Positions 1 through 12,329 are shown, numbered from the stretch's first letter. The stretch is 64,000 nucleotides of DNA from Methyloterricola oryzae (GCF_000934725.1 NZ_JYNS01000002.1:186001-250000), one strand, 5' to 3'. Made by a program: numbers and translations. Notes: a model not told the origin generated them from the letters alone.

Positions 1-2267
1 GACAGTACGCCGAAGTTGTCAGGACTACCGGTGGGCGCCTTCGGCGCGTAGGTGATCGCCAGCGAGGCATTGGCCTGGAAGGACGCATCGTTGGCATTGT
101 CATAGGCGGTGAACTGGAAGCTGTCCGCCAACTCTGCTGCCGGTGCGCTGTAGGTCAGAACACCCGCGGCATAGGTCACGGTGCCGCCCAGAGAAGGCGG
201 AACCAGGATGTCCACCGTGTCGCCCGCCACGACCGTGATGGGGAAGGTTTGAGTCGATATGCCCGCCACGTTGAAGGTGATGGTGCTGCTGCGGCCTTCG
301 CCTGCTGCGTTGGAGATGCGGTAGGTAAAGCTGTCGTTGATCAGATCCGACGGGGTGTAGATGACCTTGCCGGTGAGAGCGCCTGCAACGATCTCCGGCG
401 CCAGGGTGCCGGACAGGGGCTGGCGGGTGATCACCGGACGCAGGCCGGCTGCCAGGCCCAGGTCCAGGGTCTTGGGAACTGCGGTATCGGCCGTCACGTT
501 CACATCAAGCGCCGCCGGGGTCACCAGGTTGTCCTTGGCGCCATCGAGGCTGACTAGGGACTCGGTATGCTTGCCGCCGGAGTTGCTGGCGACCGTCACC
601 GTTTCCGCGACTTCCGTCAACGCGCCGCCAGCCTCGGGGAGGAAGCCCACGAATACCAGGTCGTTGGTGGCTTTGTTGAAGGTGGTGGGGCAGCCGTCGG
701 TGGCGATATCGGCCTGCTTGCCCATAGAACCGCTCACCGGACCGCTGGCGGCCGTCAGGCTCGGGGAGGTCGGAGCACCCGCGCCGGGCAGCGCGAGGCT
801 GGCATCCGAGAACTGGTCGCTGCTGTGGGCGGCGACGCAGATCATGTTGTTGGTCGGGTTGAACACCGCGCTGGTGATGGTGATGGCGTCGGTCACCGGG
901 GCGGTGACGCTCACATTGGGATTGCTGGTGATGTTGCTCACCGTCACGGTCTTCGGAGCGGCGCCGACATTATCCACATGGGCGTGGAACGTGCCTTGCT
1001 TGACGGGCGGGGCGCCGGCAGCCAGTTCCTCGGTCATCTTCACGCCGGGGAAGTTGGCGGACGACAGGACCAGGGTGTTGCCCGCGCTGCTGTGGGCCCA
1101 TACATCCAGGGAGGTGGTGCCGTTGGGCTGGCGGGTGAGCTGGGCGTTGTCGATCGCGGTCTGGGTGGCGATGGGCGCGGTGTAGACCTGGCCCAGCAGG
1201 AAGCCGGTGGTCTGCTTGTAGATATTGGCAGGCAGACCCAGGCCGGCGCCGCCGATGTCGCAACCCGCGGGAGCGTAGACCTTGACGTAGTTCTGGTGTT
1301 CGAATAAGGACTCGTTGAGGCCGTTGAACTCTGTACCGCCGTCAGCGGCCGTGCCGTATGTGGCGGTACCTTCGACCGCGCCGTTGGGCGAACCGTCATT
1401 CAGGTAGACCGGGATATTGGTGATGCTGCCGTCCGGCGCGCGCTTGAACTCGATGCGGGTACTGCCGGTGAAGCTGTGGTCCACGTTGGGATCGCCGATG
1501 AACTGCTCGGTGCCCACCGCCAGGGCCGGGTCGGTGGTCGGTAACGCGGCCTCCGGGTTGGCGCCTGCAGGATCCTTCCAGCGCAGGAATGGTCCAACCT
1601 GGCCGTTCAGTACGCCTTCGAAATCACCGATGGCGCCCAGCGGGGTATCCAGGGTTGCGAACAGGGCGCGACGGCCCTCGGGCACGTCGGTGAAGACCTC
1701 ATCGCCATAGGGATGGACGATGCGGTATTCACCGGAGCCGGCAACGCCATCCTGCACGCTGCAAGCCGCCCCGTCAGGGCTGGTCACATGCATGGTGAAG
1801 CGGGTGCGGGCGAAGACCAGTTCCTGACCCAAGCGTGCTGCACCCACCGGATTGGGGGTGCCGTAGGCCATTTCCAGCGCAGTGATGTAGCGCAGGTCAA
1901 TGCCGCCCTGCTGCACGAAGGCATTCAGGTTCATATAGAAGGCTTCGTCACCGATGTTGCCGGCGAAGGACGGCGGAACCGGAGAGGGCGTGATGGGGAA
2001 GCACATGGTGCCGCCCAGGGCTGCGCCATCGGGCGACAGGGCTGTGGACAAACAGGGCTGCAGGGCGGTGCCGAGGAAGTCGCGGTACCAGGCCGGGAAG
2101 CCCAGGTTGGTGACGCCGGCCGGGGTGTTGACGGTGAGACCCGGACCATGGTCGCGCAGGATGGCGTGGGACATGCCGGAGGCCAGAACGGAACCGGCCA
2201 GGGCCATCTGGACCGCACGGCGGATGGCGCGGTGCGTTCCTTTCGCGGGTACTTTTACGTTGTTCAT
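1..2267 (-). CDS. Secreted Ig/cadherin-like surface protein A (3' end beyond window)
   Basis: The reading frame is open from the ATG at 2267 to the window edge (755 codons), so the C-terminus is missing. The N-terminus is a signal peptide (basic MNNVKVPAKG start, hydrophobic core, cleavage near SHA). A mature part follows beginning ILRDHGPG, which is clearly paralogous to the protein at 13669-16053. Shared landmarks are the RDHGP start, a WYRDF motif, paired Cys, a HPYG/HPFG motif, AGCDIGG versus TGCDLGQ, and ICVAAHS versus LCVTAHS. The last visible 250 residues are beta-rich and repetitive (SFTYRISNAAG, SFQFTAYDNAN, PDNFGVL), as in bacterial Ig-like/cadherin/VCBS-type domains. The start is chosen by alignment with the paralogue. 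It lies downstream of the SCO/oxidase pair A on the same strand, separated by a long gap with operator-like palindromes. Function is unknown; an extracellular or surface role linked to the neighbouring copper oxidases is inference. Confidence 0.75.
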   Translation of the reverse strand, partial: MNNVKVPAKGTHRAIRRAVQMALAGSVLASGMSHAILRDHGPGLTVNTPAGVTNLGFPAWYRDFLGTALQPCLSTALSPDGAALGGTMCFPITPSPVPPSFAGNIGDEAFYMNLNAFVQQGGIDLRYITALEMAYGTPNPVGAARLGQELVFARTRFTMHVTSPDGAACSVQDGVAGSGEYRIVHPYGDEVFTDVPEGRRALFATLDTPLGAIGDFEGVLNGQVGPFLRWKDPAGANPEAALPTTDPALAVGTEQFIGDPNVDHSFTGSTRIEFKRAPDGSITNIPVYLNDGSPNGAVEGTATYGTAADGGTEFNGLNESLFEHQNYVKVYAPAGCDIGGAGLGLPANIYKQTTGFLLGQVYTAPIATQTAIDNAQLTRQPNGTTSLDVWAHSSAGNTLVLSSANFPGVKMTEELAAGAPPVKQGTFHAHVDNVGAAPKTVTVSNITSNPNVSVTAPVTDAITITSAVFNPTNNMICVAAHSSDQFSDASLALPGAGAPTSPSLTAASGPVSGSMGKQADIATDGCPTTFNKATNDLVFVGFLPEAGGALTEVAETVTVASNSGGKHTESLVSLDGAKDNLVTPAALDVNVTADTAVPKTLDLGLAAGLRPVITRQPLSGTLAPEIVAGALTGKVIYTPSDLINDSFTYRISNAAGEGRSSTITFNVAGISTQTFPITVVAGDTVDILVPPSLGGTVTYAAGVLTYSAPAAELADSFQFTAYDNANDASFQANASLAITYAPKAPTGSPDNFGVL

Positions 2268-2631
2268 GCTAATTCCTCTGTTTGAGGTCAATCAATCGGG
2301 ATGAGTTCGGGAACCGTGATTTCCGAGGTTTGTTACCGAGACTGTTCGCTCCTGATGGCTTATGCTCGATAGAATCAGCGCCACCAGGAGATTCCTTAAG
2401 CCTCGGGAGAGTCTTCTGTTTGACTCCTTTCCCTGGTAGATCCAATCTGAAAACACTTTTCTTGATAGTTACTATCGAAGAGTTTTCAGTCTTGGACCTT
2501 CCGGGGTTTTACTCCCCCACTCGAGGCTTGCGCTTTTCGATTCATCCATGAATCCCCCGTTTTCGAGGCGAAGTTCAAAGGCGAGTAAAAAAAATTCCCA
2601 AATCGTGATTTGACACAGGCGATAGGCAATA

Positions 2632-2656
2632 TGTAACATTTTTGTTACATGTAACA
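2632..2656. promoter_or_regulatory. Operator-like palindrome, TGTAACA-N4-TGTTACA plus a third half-site
   Basis: TGTAACA (2632-2638), four T, TGTTACA (2643-2649), then TGTAACA (2650-2656). The last two abut to form a perfect 14-bp palindrome. It lies 365 bp upstream of surface protein A, in an AT-rich gap. The same TGTNACR-N4-TGTNACR architecture recurs upstream of the other copper-locus units, so a shared dimeric regulator is inferred. The regulator is not in the window. Confidence 0.55.
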
Positions 2657-2818
2657 TTGGTGAGATAAACCCCAACCGCATAACCATTTATCAAGCGCTT
2701 AGAGCGGATTGAAGGGTAGCCATGACCAGAGTGTCGCCGGAGGGCAACGAACCTCCCTGTCAGGAAGTTTTACAGGTGTTTCATGAGGATGGGACGCCAA
2801 GGTGGCCGATGCAAGTAG

Positions 2819-2849
2819 GGTGCAGGGCCTTGAGACAAGGCACTGCACC
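2819..2849 (-). terminator. Stem-loop downstream of the 59-aa ORF
   Basis: A 14-bp stem (2819-2832 pairing with 2836-2849, one mismatch) with a 3-nt loop. It sits about 50 nt downstream of the stop codon of the small minus-strand ORF. No T-run follows, so it may be a processing or attenuation structure rather than an intrinsic terminator. Confidence 0.35.
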
Positions 2850-2899
2850 CCGCGAGGCGTTTCTAGCAGACTACATTAAATGCGGAGGGCTTGGCGCAT

Positions 2900-3079
2900 T
2901 CAGATCGCGATGGTCAGGCTGCAGCCAAACACTTGAACCGGTTTATCCAGGAGCCTGGATAGGGAGTTGGCGCAGTTTCGCGCCATGCGCGGATCGTCGA
3001 AATACCCGTTGATAGCGCCTGCTGACTCAAAGGTATGGCCACGGTGGGAGATAATCAGGTGTTTGATGATTGCGTACAT
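2900..3079 (-). CDS. Small hypothetical protein, 59 aa
   Basis: The start at 3079 is supported by a strong GGAGG 8 nt upstream on the minus strand; a longer in-frame version from 3148 lacks this support. The product begins MYAIIKHLIISHRGHTFESA and contains GYFDDPRMARNCANSLSRLL and a C-terminal VFGCSLTIAI. It has two Cys and three His but no recognisable domain. It lies between SCO protein A and surface protein A, 111 bp downstream of the perfect palindrome at 3190-3207 and upstream of a stem-loop at 2819-2849. The ribosome-binding site, the flanking operator and the hairpin together suggest a genuinely expressed small gene, but no homology is known to me. Confidence 0.45.
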   Translation of the reverse strand: MYAIIKHLIISHRGHTFESAGAINGYFDDPRMARNCANSLSRLLDKPVQVFGCSLTIAI

Positions 3080-3189
3080 GACGGCTGCCTCCGGTGATGA
3101 TTCTGTTTCAGTTATCCGTATATCCATACATTCCCTGAAAAGGTTCATCGCAGTCGATACAATTTAAATTATTTAACGCAGTTTATAAC

Positions 3190-3207
3190 TGTCACAGATC
3201 TGTGACA
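3190..3207. promoter_or_regulatory. Perfect operator-like palindrome TGTCACA-N4-TGTGACA
   Basis: A perfect 18-bp inverted repeat with centre GATC. It lies 111 bp upstream of the 59-aa ORF and about 920 bp upstream of surface protein A. It is the same motif as at 7840-7857. Confidence 0.55.
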
Positions 3208-3537
3208 TACATAATCAAAAAAACACTTAGTTGGCACCTTAGAAATAGGTTTTCATTGGGTGTGCCTCAGGTAACCGATGAAACGTGCCGGTTCCGCTTC
3301 AACCCCCCATCCCAAGCTTCCGCTTGCATGGGAGAAGGAGCGAAGACAGCGTCGAAACAGGCGCTGTCCCTGCTCCTTCCGGGGGCGAGCTGGGCTCGGC
3401 AAGCGGCGTGGATTTGATCCGGAAAAATAGCCGGCTGCGCCATGGGGCGGTCGCGCCGGCTCGGAAGGGGTAGGAGCGGGGCGAGCGCCACCGGGCGTCG
3501 CCCTGTTTACGAACGCGCTGCGGGATAGGGATAAGGC
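3208..3537. other. Gap without a convincing gene
   Basis: This holds the 3' flank of SCO protein A. Short open frames here have no ribosome-binding site or recognisable product. I see no clear terminator or repeat. Confidence 0.4.
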
Positions 3538-4530
3538 TTATCTGGCCGCCGTTGGGGGTTCGGCTGCGGCGGTGACCGGAACCTGGGCGCGCCGGTCGGA
3601 GGCTTCCAGGTATTGCAGGATGGATTCCACCTCCCTATCGTTCAATTTGAGATTTGACATGGGGATTTCCCGGTATTGCCGGTACAGGGCCAGGGCCGTG
3701 GGGTCCTTGCGCGCAATCATGCGATCCGGTTCCTTGATCCATTGCTTGAGCCAGGTCCGGTCGCGGCGCTGGGTCACGCCCGCCAGTGGGGGGCCAATGC
3801 TTTCCGTGCTGTCCTCACTATGGCACACCTCGCACTTATCCCGGAACAGGGACTGACCCGGAGTGTCGTCGTGATGGTCGTGCATGGCGATAGCCATGGG
3901 GGGCACGGCATGGCCGCGGCCACCCTGCAGGCGCACGCCGAGAATGCGGGCGAGAGCGGCGGGTTCCTCAAAGGGCGAGCGTTTGATCCACTGGCCGCCG
4001 GTCTCGCTGCCCATGAGCACGTTGATGTTGTGCTCGCTGAGATCCTTTTCCTGCTTACCGTCGTCGCGGTACATGCCCAGCTTCTGCCGGATCAGGGTGA
4101 CATCGGCCTTGCTGCCGCTGAGAAAGGTCCAGCCCGGACCCGTGTGAAATTTGTCGGCGTAAGCCTTCAGCACTTCCGGCTTGTCGCGCTCCGCGTCGAT
4201 GCTGATGGTGTAGAAATGCACGTCCTTACCCATGCGATCTCCCAGTGCCTGCTGGACCTTGCGCAGGGCTGCGGTTTCCAGCGGACAGGCGTAGACGCAA
4301 TGGGTGTAGATGAAATTGATGGCAAACACCTTGCCTTTGATCAGGTCGTCGTAAAAACGGACCTTCTGCCCGTCCTGGGTGATGAGTTCCACATTGGGAA
4401 AGTAGCTGGCGCCCCAGGGAGAGCCGGAAGGGGCGGCCCACGCAGGGCCGCCCTCCAGGTTCACCGCGAGACCGGCCAGCAGCAGCAAGGCTTTGGCGCC
4501 GCGGCTGATGGATGCGATCGTCGCTTGCAT
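3538..4530 (-). CDS. SCO1/SenC-cytochrome c fusion protein A
   Basis: This 330-aa secreted protein has a signal peptide (residues 1-32, ending PAWA). Next is a thioredoxin-fold SCO1/SenC domain with the copper-binding CxxxC at Cys78/Cys82 (HCVYAC) and the third ligand at His167 (SEHNIN). A His/Asp-rich linker (HDHHDD) leads to a C-terminal class I cytochrome c domain with a CEVCH haem site (233-237) and a probable Met ligand in EIPMSN. SCO proteins deliver copper to, or reduce cysteines in, copper sites; a fused cytochrome c would add electron transfer. It starts 19 bp downstream of oxidase A with a GGGAG ribosome-binding site, so the two are co-transcribed. The inferred job is copper loading of, or electron exchange with, that oxidase in the periplasm. 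It is paralogous to 8416-9417. Confidence 0.88.
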   Translation of the reverse strand: MQATIASISRGAKALLLLAGLAVNLEGGPAWAAPSGSPWGASYFPNVELITQDGQKVRFYDDLIKGKVFAINFIYTHCVYACPLETAALRKVQQALGDRMGKDVHFYTISIDAERDKPEVLKAYADKFHTGPGWTFLSGSKADVTLIRQKLGMYRDDGKQEKDLSEHNINVLMGSETGGQWIKRSPFEEPAALARILGVRLQGGRGHAVPPMAIAMHDHHDDTPGQSLFRDKCEVCHSEDSTESIGPPLAGVTQRRDRTWLKQWIKEPDRMIARKDPTALALYRQYREIPMSNLKLNDREVESILQYLEASDRRAQVPVTAAAEPPTAAR

Positions 4531-4549
4531 GGTGAGATCTCCCTGCCGC

Positions 4550-7420
<2,871 letters not shown>

Positions 7421-7583
7421 AACAGAATCTCCGAACTTTAGGTGTACCGTCAGGCACAAAGCATCCGTGAGGCGGGAAAACCAGCAGGTTTCCACCTTGC
7501 GGCGCAATGCCGTCACTTCAAAATCAATGGGGTATGGTTCAGCCTATGAAATCAGGACTAGCCTTACCCAGAAATGGGTTATA

Positions 7584-7601
7584 TGTAACATTTATGTGGC
7601 A
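7584..7601. promoter_or_regulatory. Operator-like site TGTAACA-N4-TGTGGCA
   Basis: Centred about 170 bp upstream of the oxidase A start. It deviates by one base in the second half-site from the TGTNACR-N4-TGTNACR pattern. The oxidase B promoter has a counterpart at almost the same distance (12488-12505). Confidence 0.45.
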
Positions 7602-7839
7602 TTAAATTCAGGTTTCACGCCTGCAACTTCGAGCAATTAACGGGACATTTCGTGCTTTTGTAAGCTTCCTTGCGACTGGCCTCATGGGTTCTTCGCGCCC
7701 TTGGGCGACGCAGAATTACCCTTCCGTTTGACCCATTAATTCCGCGAGACCTTGAAAAGGTTCATGGGCTGCGCAATAAATCAGAAAATTTGTTAGTTGG
7801 GTTTGAGAGTTAATTTCGTATGCCCGTATATGGGTTAAT

Positions 7840-7857
7840 TGTCACAGAATTGTGACA
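7840..7857. promoter_or_regulatory. Perfect operator-like palindrome TGTCACA-N4-TGTGACA
   Basis: The inverted repeat extends to 10-bp arms (7837-7860). It lies 420 bp upstream of oxidase A, inside a stretch that aligns with 12640-12760 upstream of oxidase B. Confidence 0.55.
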
Positions 7858-7937
7858 ATTAACGAGGAGCTGCAGATGCCAAAGGATGCTTTTAATAACA
7901 ATAAGTTAAAGTGCTAATGGTCCAATTCGAGAATTGT

Positions 7938-7955
7938 TGTAACAAACCTGTGACA
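7938..7955. promoter_or_regulatory. Operator-like site TGTAACA-N4-TGTGACA
   Basis: The third copy of the 18-bp motif in the oxidase A upstream region, 98 bp from the previous one. Confidence 0.45.
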
Positions 7956-8415
7956 AATTCCGCCAAGGGGCGTCGAGTGGATAATTTCAGGATGAAATTG
8001 CGGCCTTATCGATGTCCCATGGGACTTGTCTGGATTTTAGAGAATGCTCTGATTCAGTCTGAATTCGAAGGAGTGCTAAAACTATTTTGCGGTTTCTGTC
8101 AAAAATATTGACAGTTGAAGTAAGGAAGCTCATGCATAGTGGTCCTGCGGGATCGAAGCCGATCAAGCCGGCGTCAATGCGCTTGAGCCAATGCCAAGAG
8201 TCGGGATGGTCTTAGTACTGTGGGAGGGTTAAATGAGAAGCCCCTTTCTCGCAAATAGCCTACCTTGATGGAGACGGCTGGGTTTCGAGGGTGTCGAGGA
8301 CGGCAAGCTTGGATGGAGCCAACGGCTCTGTCGGCGAAAGTAGGGCGAGGGATCTTTGGCGGGGGAGAACGGTGAACGGGGCCGCCTGCTGCGGCCCGCG
8401 TCAATGTGATGTCTT
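7956..8415. other. Gap without a convincing gene
   Basis: The downstream flank of SCO protein B. Short open frames have no ribosome-binding site or family resemblance, and I see no terminator with a T-run. Confidence 0.4.
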
Positions 8416-9417
8416 CTATTGCATGGACAGGGCTTTTGCGTCGTTCGCGGCAAGTGGCTTGGTTTGGCGATCGTTGGCTTCGAGGTATTGCACCAGATCC
8501 TCGGCCTGTTGATCCGTGAGACGGAAGTTCGGCATGGGGATTTGCTTGTACGCCTTGTAGATCGCCAGGGCGGTCTTGTCCTTTTTGGCGATCAGCTTGT
8601 CCGGTTCCTTGAGCCAGCGCTTAAGCCAGTTGCGGTCGCGCTTTTTGGTGATTCCTGCCAGGCCCGGGCCGATATCGTCCGCTTCCGCCGTACTGACGCT
8701 GTGGCAGTTGGAGCAGCGAGGATAGAACAGCTTTTCCCCCGGCAGTTCCTTGGTGGGGTCCAGAATTGGCGCGTTGATGTGGGCATTGGCGATCCCCGAT
8801 GCGCTGCCGGGCGATCCCAGTCGCTGGCCTATCACACGAACCAGCGCCGCAGTATCCTCGAAGGGGGAACGCTTGATCCATTGGCTGGCCGCCTCATTGC
8901 CCAAAAGGATATTGATGCTGTGCTGGTTGAGGGCAGTCTCTTGCTTGCCGTCGTTGCGGTACATGCCCAGTTTTTTGCGTATCAGGTCTACGTCGGCCTT
9001 GCCTCCGCTGAGGAAGAGCCAGCCCGGACCCACATGGAATTTGTCAGCGTAGGCTTTGAGCTCCTCGGGTTTGTCCCGTTCGCCGTCAATGCTGATGGTG
9101 TAGAAAAAGACTTCACGCCCGACCCGGTCCCCCAGGGCCTTCTGCACCTTGCGCAAGGCCGCGGTTTCCGCGGGGCAACTATCCTTGCAGCGGGTAAAGA
9201 TGAAGTTGAGGGCAAACACCTTGCCTTTTAACAGGTCATCATAGAAACGGAGCTTGCGCCCGTCCTGATCGATCAGTTCCACATTGGGAAAGAAATTGGC
9301 GCCCCATGACGAGCCGGAGTCGGCGGCCCAGGCCGGGCCGCCCTCCAGGATCGCCGCGAGACCCGCCAGCAGTGCCAGAATCAGGGTCCGGGTGCTGGCT
9401 GAGATCTGCGGTTTCAT
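8416..9417 (-). CDS. SCO1/SenC-cytochrome c fusion protein B
   Basis: This 333-aa paralogue of 3538-4530 has a signal peptide ending PAWA and a SCO domain with CxxxC at Cys77/Cys81 (RCKDSC) and His166 (NQHSIN). The C-terminal cytochrome c domain has CSNCH at 235-239 and a Met in QIPMPN. The linker between domains lacks the HDHH cluster of copy A, so the extra metal-binding stretch is not conserved. It starts 26 bp downstream of oxidase B and is presumably its partner. The retained pairing of each SCO copy with its own oxidase argues for a specific maturation or redox relationship. Confidence 0.88.
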   Translation of the reverse strand: MKPQISASTRTLILALLAGLAAILEGGPAWAADSGSSWGANFFPNVELIDQDGRKLRFYDDLLKGKVFALNFIFTRCKDSCPAETAALRKVQKALGDRVGREVFFYTISIDGERDKPEELKAYADKFHVGPGWLFLSGGKADVDLIRKKLGMYRNDGKQETALNQHSINILLGNEAASQWIKRSPFEDTAALVRVIGQRLGSPGSASGIANAHINAPILDPTKELPGEKLFYPRCSNCHSVSTAEADDIGPGLAGITKKRDRNWLKRWLKEPDKLIAKKDKTALAIYKAYKQIPMPNFRLTDQQAEDLVQYLEANDRQTKPLAANDAKALSMQ

Positions 9418-9443
9418 GTGTATTACCTCGCTTGGTTCATGGC

Positions 9444-12329
9444 TTATTGAGGAGGCAGCGTCTTGACGTCGCGGGTCAACGCGGCGTTGGATGTGTCCAC
9501 CTTGTTGGCGACTACGTCAGTGGCCTGCGCACCCCACGTGCCCGGATCCGTGCCCCACTTGGCCGGCGGCGTGAAGCCCAAAACGGTGCTGGAGGTAAAG
9601 CCGGTCTTGGCGTCGGTCTTGGTGCTGCCGGTGACGTAGGTGGGCACGGTCTGGGTTGGACCCAGGCGTTCTTTCGCGCCGTCGCTGCTCTCGCCCGCTT
9701 CGGCGTAGTAAGAGCCATCCCAATCCGGATAGGGTGTGCGTACCCATTTGTTGTGATCGCCCTGGCTGTCCCAACGCAGCAGCATGGCGTGGTCTTCATG
9801 CTGGGTGTTGTGGCAGTGCTCCACGAAGGTACCGGTGAAGTCACGCACCTTGATGGCGATGTCCACCTGGCCGGAGGAGTTCTGCTCCGGTCCTACGCGG
9901 TACATGTCCTTGCGGCCGAAGGCTTCCCAAGGCGGCGGAGCCAGTTTGTCGCGCCAGATGATCTGGCCTTCCTCGAAGTGGATATGAGCCGGATGCGACC
10001 AACCGCCCGACGGGTTCTTCAGGTGCCAGATTTCCAGGGAGTTGAGGGTCGGAGCCGCCGAGATCATATTGATCTCCGCGTTCTTGTCCGGGCCGCCGTC
10101 GGTGGCGATGGACCAGGGGTTGTTGTCCACTACGCCCGGAACGGCCGCCTTGCGCCCGAATACGAAGCTGCGGTGGCGAGCCTTGTTCAACTCGTCTGCG
10201 GTGTAAGTGGGCAGAGCCTGCATGACCCAGTTCTTGCCGGTACCGCCGTTGCCCGCCGCCGTGTAGTCGGCAGGGTTCATGCTCTGGTCGAGCTGGTTCG
10301 CCGCCATGGGCCGGATGCGGAACTCCATGAAGGTGCCGATGGCCGGATCGCCACCTTTGTAGGTGGACTTGACCACCCGCGGATCAGCCGGATTGAACAC
10401 ATTGGCCAGGGTCTGGGGAGTGACCAAAGGCCCGGTACCGGTGGTGAATTCCGCCAGGTTGACGAAGTACACCTTCTTCCACGCCGTGCAGACGTTCTGC
10501 ACCTTGGTTTTGCAAAGCTGGCTGTTATTGAAGTCGATGATGATGTCATAGCGCTCGGCGATGGACTGAATGCCCATGCCTTCCATGGTTTTGCCTGCGA
10601 CTTTCGGCGCATTACCGGTACCGAATTCCACGGCGTGCTGGAGCAGGTTGCCGTCGTTGCCGATCTGGTAGAAAGGCACCTGTGCGCCGGTTTCGTCCAC
10701 CACCGCGATCTTGAAGTAGCGGGAGACCGAGCCATTGAGGATACGGAAGCGATACTTGCGGGCGCGAACGTCCAGATACGGCTTGTACATCCAGTTGACC
10801 AGCACCGCGTCACCGAGGAACCCATCGGATTGCAGAGGGTTGAACCAGAGTTGGCCCTGGGCGTCGAAAGCCTTGTCCGCCACCACCAGGTTGACGTCGT
10901 AGTCGCGGTTGCCCCACTCCTTCGCGGATCCGCTGGGGAGTCGCAAATTGACGCCATCGTTAACGGCCTCGTTGCCCCGGTCGATGGCGCTGTAGTAGTT
11001 CATCATCGCCGCGTTGCCCTTGTAGACGTTCTGGGCGGTGAAGTCGAGCATGTGGTCGTGGAACCAGTGGGTGCTCATCATCTCGCGGTAGTCGCCGGGA
11101 ATATTGGCGGACCAAGCCTTACTGTTCGGATCCTGCACGCATTTCCAGCCGTTTACATTGTCTTCGCCATCGAAGCAAGGTGTGGCGGCGCGCTTGTCGG
11201 ATGCCTTCGTGTTGATGGTGTCGTGACCCGCCAGGACCATGGGCCACCGGTAATCGTAATACTGGCCCGGATAGAAGAATGCGCCGGCGAAGCCGTCGCT
11301 CTCGGCCGGGTTATGGCCGTTGTGCTCGTGGGTGGTGATGGTGTGGGTGCCGAAACCACGATTGGCCGAAATGTCGATAGGCAAGCCGTTGTGGTGACGG
11401 AAAAGGATGGTGTCCGCGTAACGTGCCATCAGCAACTTGGGCGGCAGTGTGCCGTCGAAGGTCCATACCGCGTTGCGATCCTGAACCTGCATTTTGGGGT
11501 GCGGCAGAACTGGCATGCCTTTGGTGGTGCCTTCGAATTGTGACAGGTAGCCTCCATCCACGGAAGCAGCGGGATCATTGGGGGTTGCCGGTCCGCCGGG
11601 AGCGTAGGGGGAGGTCAAGGTGTTGTGGTAAAGCCCGCCCGGCGCAAACTCGCTGAACTTGCCGTTGGTCTTCGTGCCGTAGCCATGGGACTGCAGTTCG
11701 TCACGGGCACCGCCGCCGGTGCGGGCGCCGGCCATGATGGTCTGGAAGAAGATCTTCGGCTGGAATTCCATTTCCTTTGTGAGCTGATTCGGTTCGTCCC
11801 AGCGCTGATGGCCGAAATCATCACCGTCAGGCCGGCCAGAGGCAGGCATCGAATCCATCCCCGCAGTATACGGATTGCATTGTTTGATCTGCTCTTTCCA
11901 GGGGTTTTGATTGCGTATACCGTTGCTATCGACGTCCTCTTCGGAGTTCGCTTTCGGAAGCGGGCCCAAATGATCTGCCTTGATCACCTTGTCCAGTTCC
12001 GATTCGACATCGGCGGGATTGCCTTGGCAGTCGAGAACACCCGTCTTGCTGACCGGCGGAGCCAGCAGTTTCTTGCTGTCGTCGAGATCGTTGTAGGGTT
12101 GCGTGCCGAACTCCTCGAACAGGATGACGCGCTGGTTGAAGGCACGCTCCTTGAACTCTGTGGCGGTCATGCTGGTCTGTGCGGCGCCCGTGGGAATGGG
12201 CACGGTCCCGGCCTGCGCGGCGGTGCACGCTAGGGACAGGGCTGCTGCAACAGCCGCCGCCAGGCGTGATTCTTTTGCGATGAGGATCGACCCTCTATCG
12301 CGGTGCATCGCTGAATTATCTGTTTGCAT
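9444..12329 (-). CDS. Large secreted multicopper oxidase B (CotA/phenoxazinone synthase-like)
   Basis: This 961-aa paralogue of oxidase A has a signal peptide (cleavage near AAQA, residue 40). All copper motifs are present: HEHNGH, HWFHDH, HPAHIH and HCHNTQHEDHAM. Regions around the copper sites are nearly identical to copy A (for instance STHWFHDHMLDFTAQNVYKG). The first 250 residues and the C-terminal tail have diverged, and copy B has an extra Cys-containing stretch (SQLCKTKVQNVC) absent from A. The start at 12329 has GGAGAG 6 nt upstream; a longer in-frame version from 12368 has no such site. It is co-transcribed with SCO protein B. Confidence 0.88.
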   Translation of the reverse strand: MQTDNSAMHRDRGSILIAKESRLAAAVAAALSLACTAAQAGTVPIPTGAAQTSMTATEFKERAFNQRVILFEEFGTQPYNDLDDSKKLLAPPVSKTGVLDCQGNPADVESELDKVIKADHLGPLPKANSEEDVDSNGIRNQNPWKEQIKQCNPYTAGMDSMPASGRPDGDDFGHQRWDEPNQLTKEMEFQPKIFFQTIMAGARTGGGARDELQSHGYGTKTNGKFSEFAPGGLYHNTLTSPYAPGGPATPNDPAASVDGGYLSQFEGTTKGMPVLPHPKMQVQDRNAVWTFDGTLPPKLLMARYADTILFRHHNGLPIDISANRGFGTHTITTHEHNGHNPAESDGFAGAFFYPGQYYDYRWPMVLAGHDTINTKASDKRAATPCFDGEDNVNGWKCVQDPNSKAWSANIPGDYREMMSTHWFHDHMLDFTAQNVYKGNAAMMNYYSAIDRGNEAVNDGVNLRLPSGSAKEWGNRDYDVNLVVADKAFDAQGQLWFNPLQSDGFLGDAVLVNWMYKPYLDVRARKYRFRILNGSVSRYFKIAVVDETGAQVPFYQIGNDGNLLQHAVEFGTGNAPKVAGKTMEGMGIQSIAERYDIIIDFNNSQLCKTKVQNVCTAWKKVYFVNLAEFTTGTGPLVTPQTLANVFNPADPRVVKSTYKGGDPAIGTFMEFRIRPMAANQLDQSMNPADYTAAGNGGTGKNWVMQALPTYTADELNKARHRSFVFGRKAAVPGVVDNNPWSIATDGGPDKNAEINMISAAPTLNSLEIWHLKNPSGGWSHPAHIHFEEGQIIWRDKLAPPPWEAFGRKDMYRVGPEQNSSGQVDIAIKVRDFTGTFVEHCHNTQHEDHAMLLRWDSQGDHNKWVRTPYPDWDGSYYAEAGESSDGAKERLGPTQTVPTYVTGSTKTDAKTGFTSSTVLGFTPPAKWGTDPGTWGAQATDVVANKVDTSNAALTRDVKTLPPQ

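Noticed and set aside
3190-3207. A CRP-type site (TGTGA-N6-TCACA)
   Set aside because: The half-site is TGTCACA then TGTGACA with a 4-bp gap; the arms are in the opposite order to CRP, and the recurring TGTNACR pattern does not fit CRP or FNR.
7517-7660. Sigma-54 promoter for oxidase A
   Set aside because: No GG-N10-GC pair with a convincing TGGCAC/TTGC context could be found on the minus strand.
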